NCBI GenBank assembly: GCA_964638245.1
Contig: CAZWZG010000108.1
Coordinates: 1 to 10,602, forward strand
DNA: 10,602 bases
Direction of reading: 5' to 3'
DNA from: CAZWZG01 sp964638245
GTDB taxonomy: Bacteria > Pseudomonadota > Alphaproteobacteria > Rhodobacterales > Rhodobacteraceae
Position 1 is the stretch's first letter; each line of letters opens with the position of its first letter. The notes beneath the pieces were generated by a model, which did not search any database, was not told where the DNA came from, and saw only the letters and a list, made by a program, of their open reading frames with translations. Of this stretch, positions 6,175 through 10,602 are shown one piece after another. The position numbers were made by a program, and so were the translations under genes.

Positions 6175-6657
6175 ATGGCGCAAACGCCCGACGACCCCAT
6201 CAACCGCGACGGCCTGCGCGACCGGTATTGGGAGCGTGTGCCGCTCCAAAACATGGCGCCCCGCGAATGGGAAGCGCTGTGCGACGGCTGCGGCAAATGC
6301 TGCCTCAACAAGCTCGAAGACGAAGACACCGGCGAGGTTGCCTTCACCCGCGTCGCCTGCCGCCTTTTGGACGGGGACACTTGCCGCTGCGCGCAATATG
6401 ACATCCGGCTCCAGTTCGTGCCTGACTGCGTTGTCCTGTCCCCGGGCAACATCGACAAGGTCGCCTACTTCATGCCCACGACCTGCGCCTACCGCCTTCT
6501 GCATGAAGGCAAACCGCTTTACGACTGGCACTCGCTGATCTCGGGCACCCCCGACAGCGTCCATGCGGCCGGCATTTCCGTGCGCGGCTGGACCGTGCCC
6601 GAATACGAAGTTCCCGAAGACGAATGGGAAGACCACATTATCGAGGAGCAGAGCTGA
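6175..6657 (+). CDS. YcgN-family cysteine-cluster protein (YkgJ superfamily, UPF0260)
   Basis: The 160-aa protein matches the YcgN/UPF0260 family over its full length: REWEALCDGCGKCCLNKLED near the N terminus, then VACRLLDGDTCRC, VPDCV and TTCAYRLL. Nine cysteines are present (36, 39, 42, 43, 62, 70, 72, 85, 104); the first four form the CxxCxxCC core of Pfam PF03692, proposed to bind a metal, possibly zinc or an Fe-S cluster. Its biochemical role is unknown. The start is ATG 6175 after GGAGG; an ATG at 6165 is in another frame. Shortly before the ATG lies a dispersed-repeat-like element. The stop overlaps the threonine aldolase start by one base (TGATG), so the two are likely coupled. No signal peptide or membrane segment is seen. 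Confidence 0.93.
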   Translation: MAQTPDDPINRDGLRDRYWERVPLQNMAPREWEALCDGCGKCCLNKLEDEDTGEVAFTRVACRLLDGDTCRCAQYDIRLQFVPDCVVLSPGNIDKVAYFMPTTCAYRLLHEGKPLYDWHSLISGTPDSVHAAGISVRGWTVPEYEVPEDEWEDHIIEEQS

Positions 6658-7256
6658 TGTTTCTGGCATCCGACAACACAGGACCAGCCCACCCGAACGT
6701 GCTGAGCGCGCTTGGGGCGGCNNNNNNNNNNNNNNNNNNNNNNNNNNNNNNNNNNNNNNNNNNNNNNNNNNNNNNNNNNNNNNNNNNNNNNNNNNNNNNN
6801 NNNNNNNNNNNNNNNNNNNNNAACGGCGCCATGGGTGTCGAAGCGGCGATCCTGTTCAACCCCGAGCATGCTTGGGAATTCGAACTGCGCCGCAAACGCG
6901 CTGCGCATCTTTTCTCCAAGCATCGCTATCTGTCGGCGCAGATGAACGCCTACCTCGACGGCGATCTCTGGCTTGACCTGGCGGGTCGCGCCAACGCCGC
7001 GCGCGCGCGGCTCCAGCGCGGCCTGCAACAGATCCCCGATGTCGAGATCCTGCGAGACCCGCGCGCCAACATGATCTTCGCCAACTTCCCACGCGCTGCC
7101 CACAAGCGCCTGCACGCCGCAGGGGCCCAGTATTATCTCTGGTCCGGCGCTCTAGATGGCGGGCCAGACGACGAGCCATTACTGGCGCGCATGGTCTGCG
7201 ACTGGTCGATCAGCGATGAAGCGATCGACCAGTTCGTTGGCATCGTCGCGGGCTAG
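6657..7256 (+). CDS. ltaE: Low-specificity L-threonine aldolase, interrupted by an assembly gap
   Basis: The enzyme is a PLP-dependent aldolase splitting L-threonine or L-allo-threonine into glycine and acetaldehyde. Before the gap the frame reads MFLASDNTGPAHPNVLSAL, the standard N terminus of the family. After it, NGAMGVEAAILFNPE, the FELRRKR block (the family's usual RRKRGGH reads RRKRAAH here), HLFSKHRYLSAQM and the C-terminal small domain follow. The start is ATG 6657, with GAGGAG (6644-6649) 7 nt upstream, overlapping the YcgN-type stop. Counted with N, the product is only 199 aa against about 340-350 in the family, so roughly 150 codons are missing, including the PLP lysine that should lie just before NGAMG. 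The frame agrees on both sides of the N run, but because the run is a placeholder this means nothing. The gene is probably intact in the organism. Confidence 0.9.
   Translation: MFLASDNTGPAHPNVLSALGAXXXXXXXXXXXXXXXXXXXXXXXXXXXXXXXXXXNGAMGVEAAILFNPEHAWEFELRRKRAAHLFSKHRYLSAQMNAYLDGDLWLDLAGRANAARARLQRGLQQIPDVEILRDPRANMIFANFPRAAHKRLHAAGAQYYLWSGALDGGPDDEPLLARMVCDWSISDEAIDQFVGIVAG
6722..6821. other. Assembly gap: run of exactly 100 N
   Basis: One hundred consecutive unknown bases lie inside the threonine aldolase gene. A round number of 100 is the conventional size for a gap of unknown length. Comparison with the family's usual length suggests the true missing sequence is several hundred bases (about 150 codons beyond the 33 shown). 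Confidence 0.98.
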
Positions 7257-9460
7257 TTGCCAAACAACGTCGTCAGAACGTCGATGATGATCCGCTCGGC
7301 AAGGTTGTCCTCACCACCGGAATTCGACGGCTGACGCGGGGCCAACGGGTCGGCTTCGACGACGCGTTCTTCTGCGCGCGGCGTGGCCATCGGCAAGGCG
7401 CGCGGCGGTAGATCAGCATGGACCCGCAGCATCGTCTCGCGCCAGATATCTGCCGGAAGGCCTGACCCCGTAACGCCTTTCAGCGGCGTGTTGTCGTCGT
7501 ATCCCATCCAGACACCGGCCACGTAGTCTGCCGTGAACCCGATGAACCACGCATCTCGCGCGGCCTGCGTTGTTCCGGTTTTGCCAGCGACGGGTCGATC
7601 CGGCAGCGCCGCGCGACGCCCGGTGCCGACTTCCACGACCTGGTTCATCATATAGACAAGGCTTTCAGCGGCTTGGCGGGAAATCACACGTTCGCCGATC
7701 CCGCCTTCTTGCCCCATCATCGGCGTCTGATCGCCTTGCAGGCGCAGCTCGATCAACCCGTAGGGTGTCACCGAAGACCCGCCATTCAGGATACCCGCAT
7801 AGGCCCCCGTCATTTCCAGCAAGGTCGACTCCGAGGAGCCCAGCGCAATAGCCGGCCCGGGCGCCAACCCGCTTTCAATGCCGAAGTCAGCCGCAATCGT
7901 GGCCACCGCTTCGCGGCCGACATGCTCGGACACGCGCACCGCAGGCGTGTTGAGCGATCGCGCCAGCGCTTCGGTCAGCGTGACACGCCCCGCGAATTCC
8001 TCCGAGTAGTTGCGCGGGCTCCAAGGGCCCGAGCCGGGCACGTCGATCGTGATCGGCGCATCCATCACCGTGGCATTCGGCGTGAACCCAAGATCCATCG
8101 CGGCGCCGAAAACGAACGGTTTGAACGCCGACCCCGTCTGCCGTTTGGCCTGAATGGCGCGGTTGAACTGTCCCGCGACCCCTTTGAATTTGCGCCCGCC
8201 GACCATGGCGCGGACCGCACCATCGGCGCTCATGACCACGATCGCGGCCTGCGCCTTTGATTCTGGGCTGACCTTTGTGTCGAAAACAAACTGAAGCGCC
8301 TCTTCGGCGGCGGTCTGGATACGGCGATCAAAGGTCGTGGTCAGGATGACGTCTTCCGTCGTCTCACGCGTCAGAAAGCTCGGTCCCTGATCCATGACCC
8401 AGTCGGCAAAATACCCGCCTGCACGCTCTTCTGCTTCCTCGGACAGGATTGCTGGGTTCGCGCGCGCAGCCGCCGCATCCGTTGCCGAGATGTAGCCTTG
8501 CTCTGACATCAGGCGCAGGATCACCGCCGCGCGTTCTTGGCTGCGTTGCAGGTTGGCTGTGGGGGCAAACCGCGATGGCGCCACAAGAAGGCCCGCCAGC
8601 ATCGCCGATTGCGCCGGGTTCACATCCGCGGCTGAAATCCCGAAATACCGCTGCGACGCCGCCTCAAACCCGCGGCTCCCCGCGCCAAGATAGGCACGAT
8701 TGAGGTAGATCGTCAGAACCTCGTCCTTGGTGAATTTCAGCTCAAGCGCCATCGCATAGATGGCTTCCTTGATCTTGCGCTGAATCGTGGTGCGGCGGCA
8801 GTCAGCCTCATACTCGGCTTCGGTCATCCCGGCGGCCGGATTGAAGGGAACGCCAAGGCACAAAAGCTTGGCCGTCTGCTGTGTCAGCGTCGAGCCGCCA
8901 TGGCCCGAAAAAGGCCCGCGCCCCTCGCTCAGATTGATACGAACGGCACTTGCGATGCCGCGCGGGTCGATACCCGGGTGCCAATAGAAGCGCTTGTCCT
9001 CGGTCGCGATGACGGCGTTTTTCAAATGCGGGCTCACCGTGTCCGCAGTGATCTGTCCCCCGAACTGTTCGCCCCGCCACGCATAAACCCGCCCGTCGCG
9101 GTCCAGCATCGTCACCGAGCCGCGCGCGCGACCGTCGGTCAGCTCTTCAATGGGGGGAATCGTGACAGAGTAATAAAAGACGACACCTGCCAGTGCGACG
9201 GCCCCGACAATGCCCGCCCGCCAGCTAACGCGCCAGATCAGACGCAGAATCGTTCGAAACAGCCAGACAAACGGGTACAAAATGCGACCAAACAGCGAGC
9301 GCGACGTTTTGCGTGCAACTGCTTTCTTGGGCTTGCTGACCGGCTTTCGCGCGGGTTTTGCCGCCTTTTTCGCAGTCTTTTTCGTCGTCGCACCCCCATA
9401 GCGCTTGTCCGCGACAAGGCGCTGTCCGGGCGGACGATTGGAACCGTCAGACCGTGCCAT
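7253..9460 (-). CDS. Class A penicillin-binding protein (PBP1A family), bifunctional transglycosylase/transpeptidase
   Basis: This 735-aa inner-membrane enzyme polymerises glycan strands and cross-links them in the periplasm (mrcA/ponA type). A basic cytoplasmic tail (12 Lys/Arg in residues 27-51) precedes a membrane segment at about 82-98. The GT51 domain has ATEDKRFYWHPGID (catalytic E154), GGSTLTQQTAKLL, RKIKEAIYA (E232) and IYLNRAYLG. The transpeptidase domain has SxxK at S444-K447 (TGSAFK), SLN at 502-504 and KTGT at 627-630, so both activities look intact. Between TQQ and RKIKE there is a longer than usual linker containing the only two cysteines, C201 and C221. The tail beyond about 690 is Pro/Glu-rich. 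ATG 9460 lacks a strong ribosome-binding site. The gene converges on the aldolase, sharing the CTAG that supplies both stop codons. Confidence 0.96.
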   Translation of the reverse strand: MARSDGSNRPPGQRLVADKRYGGATTKKTAKKAAKPARKPVSKPKKAVARKTSRSLFGRILYPFVWLFRTILRLIWRVSWRAGIVGAVALAGVVFYYSVTIPPIEELTDGRARGSVTMLDRDGRVYAWRGEQFGGQITADTVSPHLKNAVIATEDKRFYWHPGIDPRGIASAVRINLSEGRGPFSGHGGSTLTQQTAKLLCLGVPFNPAAGMTEAEYEADCRRTTIQRKIKEAIYAMALELKFTKDEVLTIYLNRAYLGAGSRGFEAASQRYFGISAADVNPAQSAMLAGLLVAPSRFAPTANLQRSQERAAVILRLMSEQGYISATDAAAARANPAILSEEAEERAGGYFADWVMDQGPSFLTRETTEDVILTTTFDRRIQTAAEEALQFVFDTKVSPESKAQAAIVVMSADGAVRAMVGGRKFKGVAGQFNRAIQAKRQTGSAFKPFVFGAAMDLGFTPNATVMDAPITIDVPGSGPWSPRNYSEEFAGRVTLTEALARSLNTPAVRVSEHVGREAVATIAADFGIESGLAPGPAIALGSSESTLLEMTGAYAGILNGGSSVTPYGLIELRLQGDQTPMMGQEGGIGERVISRQAAESLVYMMNQVVEVGTGRRAALPDRPVAGKTGTTQAARDAWFIGFTADYVAGVWMGYDDNTPLKGVTGSGLPADIWRETMLRVHADLPPRALPMATPRAEERVVEADPLAPRQPSNSGGEDNLAERIIIDVLTTLFGN

Positions 9461-9595
9461 GATACTGGTACTCTGCTTTCTGCCTCTTTTGCGGGAATCT
9501 TACGCAATCAATCGGCATTTGTGGAGCCATCGCGGAGCAGTTGTTCACAGAATCGTATTCCTAGACTGCCTAAAAAAGCATCGCTGCTGCTATTT

Positions 9596-9615
9596 TGTGC
9601 AAAAAATGTGCAAAA
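9596..9615. repeat. Tandem TGTGCAAAA repeat upstream of glnK
   Basis: TGTGCAAAA occurs at 9596-9604 and again at 9607-9615, with start-to-start spacing of 11 bp, about one helical turn, so both copies would face the same side of the DNA. It lies 136-155 bp upstream of the glnK start in the divergent spacer between the penicillin-binding protein gene and glnK (9461-9750). This suggests a regulator site, possibly for NtrC, but the half-sites are direct, not the inverted GCAC...GTGC of enteric NtrC sites. The rest of that spacer shows no gene, no clear sigma-54 promoter and no convincing sigma-70 promoter. Confidence 0.4.
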
Positions 9616-9736
9616 CCTCGAGATTCATCGCTGATTCACCATCCCGGATTCCTTGTCCTTCCCCGCATATCCGCTCTTTTTGCCGCCATGAACCTGCAAA
9701 GGGCGCGTCTCAGGGGGCGAGCCGGATTTGCGTAAC

Positions 9737-9744
9737 GGAAGGGG
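9737..9744 (+). promoter_or_regulatory. Ribosome-binding site that decides the glnK start
   Basis: GGAAGGGG ends immediately before ATG 9745, which is too close for that codon, but lies 6 nt from the in-frame GTG at 9751, a good spacing. This favours GTG as the true start. Confidence 0.7.
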
Positions 9745-9750
9745 ATGCAA

Positions 9751-10089
9751 GTGAAACTCATCATTGCAGCAATCAAGCCGTTCAAGCTCGAGGAGGTGCG
9801 CGAAGCGCTCACCGGAATCGGCGTACGCGGCATGATGGTGACCGAGATCAAGGGCTTCGGCTCGCAGTCGGGCCACACGGAAATTTATCGCGGGGCCGAA
9901 TACGCCGTGAACTTCGTACCGAAGGTAAAGCTCGAAATCGTCGTTGAGGATTCGATGGAAGACCAAGTGGTCAGCCTGATCGAGACGACCGCCAAGACCG
10001 ACAAAATCGGCGATGGCAAGATCTTCGTGCTGGACGTTCAGAAGGCCGTGCGCGTGCGCACTGGCGAAACCAACGCAGACGCGATCTAA
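9751..10089 (+). CDS. glnK: Nitrogen regulatory protein P-II (GlnK/GlnB)
   Basis: P-II is a trimeric cytoplasmic signal protein that binds ATP/ADP and 2-oxoglutarate and controls, among others, AmtB, NtrB and glutamine synthetase adenylylation. From GTG 9751 it has 112 aa, the canonical length, starting MKLIIAAIKPFKLEEV. The T-loop carries GFGSQSGHTEIYRGAEYAVNF with Q39 and the uridylylation target Y51. KIGDGKIFV (85-93) and the C-terminal VRVRTGE are the nucleotide-binding and family signature parts. The ATG two codons earlier would add two residues absent from typical family members and is too close to the Shine-Dalgarno. amtB follows after 25 bp, which makes GlnK the better name than GlnB. 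Nitrogen-dependent control is expected from the family; the sequence gives only the tandem repeat at 9596-9615 as a candidate site. Confidence 0.96.
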   Translation: MKLIIAAIKPFKLEEVREALTGIGVRGMMVTEIKGFGSQSGHTEIYRGAEYAVNFVPKVKLEIVVEDSMEDQVVSLIETTAKTDKIGDGKIFVLDVQKAVRVRTGETNADAI

Positions 10090-10114
10090 GCGCGGTCGAA
10101 CGAGGGTAAATGAA

Positions 10115-10602
10115 ATGAAATCACTTAAGGTACTTGCACCCGCGCTGGCACTGACCGTGTTGCCTGCTGCGGCGTTTGCACAGGATGCACCGGGCTTTGA
10201 CGAAATCGGCCCCTACATCATGACCACCCTGCTGTTCCTTGTGGGCGGCTTCCTTGTGTTCTGGATGGCAGCTGGCTTTGCGATGCTCGAAGCCGGTCTG
10301 GTGCGCGCCAAGAACGTAACCATGCAGCTGACCAAGAACATCGCGCTCTTCTCGATTGCGTCGATCATGTACTGGCTGGTTGGCTTCAACCTGATGTACC
10401 CCGGCGAGTGGGTGATCGAAGGCTGGATGGGCCCGATCTTTGGCACGATGACAGTGCTCGAGCCGGTTGGTCTTGCTGCGGCTGATGCCTCGCTCGACTA
10501 TGCGTCGGTTGGATCGGACTTCTTCTTCCAGTTGATGTTTGTTGCTGCGACCGCATCGATCGTTTCGGGCGCATTGGCCGAACGCATCAAGCTTTGGCCG
10601 TT
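10115..10602 (+). CDS. amtB: Ammonium transporter AmtB, 5' part
   Basis: The frame is open from ATG 10115 to the window end (162 codons plus 2 nt) and encodes the N-terminal third of an Amt/Rh ammonium channel. Residues 1-22 form a signal peptide (MKSLKVLAP..., LPAAAFA before QD), as in many Amt proteins. Membrane segments follow at about 33-55 (TTLLFLVGGFLVFWMAAGF), 75-95 and 136-155. Family signatures are AGFAMLEAGLVRAKN and FFFQLMFVAATASIVSGALAER, the latter containing the pore-gate phenylalanine region. An earlier ATG at 10110 gives only two codons before a stop and is not used. GAGGG (10102-10106) is 8 nt upstream of the chosen start. Co-transcription with glnK fits the regulation of AmtB by direct GlnK binding. 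Confidence 0.96.
   Translation, partial: MKSLKVLAPALALTVLPAAAFAQDAPGFDEIGPYIMTTLLFLVGGFLVFWMAAGFAMLEAGLVRAKNVTMQLTKNIALFSIASIMYWLVGFNLMYPGEWVIEGWMGPIFGTMTVLEPVGLAAADASLDYASVGSDFFFQLMFVAATASIVSGALAERIKLWP

Noticed and set aside
6165..6401. Plus-strand frame starting at ATG 6165
   Set aside because: It is better spaced from GGAGG than the real start but is out of frame with the cysteine-cluster protein and encodes an Arg/Pro-rich shadow.
5532..6458. 308-codon minus-strand open frame opposite ribF and the YcgN-type gene
   Set aside because: It lies across two well-supported plus-strand genes and has no domain features.
7673..8260. 195-codon plus-strand open frame opposite the penicillin-binding protein
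   Set aside because: Arg/His/Pro-rich composition typical of an antisense shadow; the opposite strand carries intact catalytic motifs.
9461..9750. Sigma-54 promoter for glnK
   Set aside because: The best GG-N10-GC match (CGGCATTTGTGGAGC, 9513-9527) keeps the GG and GC pairs but little else of the consensus, and lies more than 220 bp from the start codon.
1..10602. Mobile elements, CRISPR arrays, tRNA or rRNA genes, phage or toxin-antitoxin genes
   Set aside because: No transposase-like protein, no regularly spaced repeats, no tRNA-like cloverleaf and no typical defence cassette was seen; gene content is housekeeping throughout.

Overview
The window looks like a chromosomal housekeeping segment of an alphaproteobacterium, most likely a Rhodobacterales (Roseobacter-group) species. 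The reasons are high GC with GC-ending codons, GroESL under a perfect CIRCE element, a family II (Mn-dependent) pyrophosphatase, a DUF2161 protein, a TIGR01459-type HAD hydrolase next to RibF, and GC-rich intergenic elements of a kind I recall from that order. The assignment is from protein and motif recognition only.

Left part (1-1149, minus strand): the first 12 codons of groEL, complete groES, its CIRCE operator and a candidate sigma-70 promoter, and, further upstream on the same strand, a DUF2161 protein. That protein reads as a PD-(D/E)XK nuclease-like domain plus a C-terminal winged-helix-like region. A 190-bp divergent spacer follows; it holds GC palindromes and a terminator-like hairpin in front of ppaC.

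Middle (1340-7256): ppaC (plus) converges with a TraB/GumN-like gene (minus), only 4 bp between stops. A co-directional plus-strand run then follows: ChaC-like gamma-glutamylcyclotransferase, HAD class IIA hydrolase (ATGA overlap), MaoC-type hydratase, ribF, YcgN-type cysteine-cluster protein, and threonine aldolase (1-bp overlap). The aldolase gene is interrupted by a run of exactly 100 N, almost certainly an assembly-gap placeholder hiding more than 100 bp and the PLP lysine.

Right part (7253-10602): a class A penicillin-binding protein on the minus strand shares its stop tetranucleotide CTAG with the aldolase. A divergent spacer of nearly 300 bp carries a tandem TGTGCAAAA repeat with 11-bp period. 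It leads into glnK (best start GTG 9751, giving the canonical 112 aa) and the 5' part of amtB, the standard nitrogen-sensing/ammonium-uptake pair.

I see no mobile element, CRISPR array, tRNA, rRNA or phage gene, and no clear novel multi-gene system. The best leads are the DUF2161 nuclease-like protein, the uncharacterised HAD hydrolase beside RibF, the cysteine-bearing insertion and histone-like tail of the penicillin-binding protein, and the repeat upstream of glnK.
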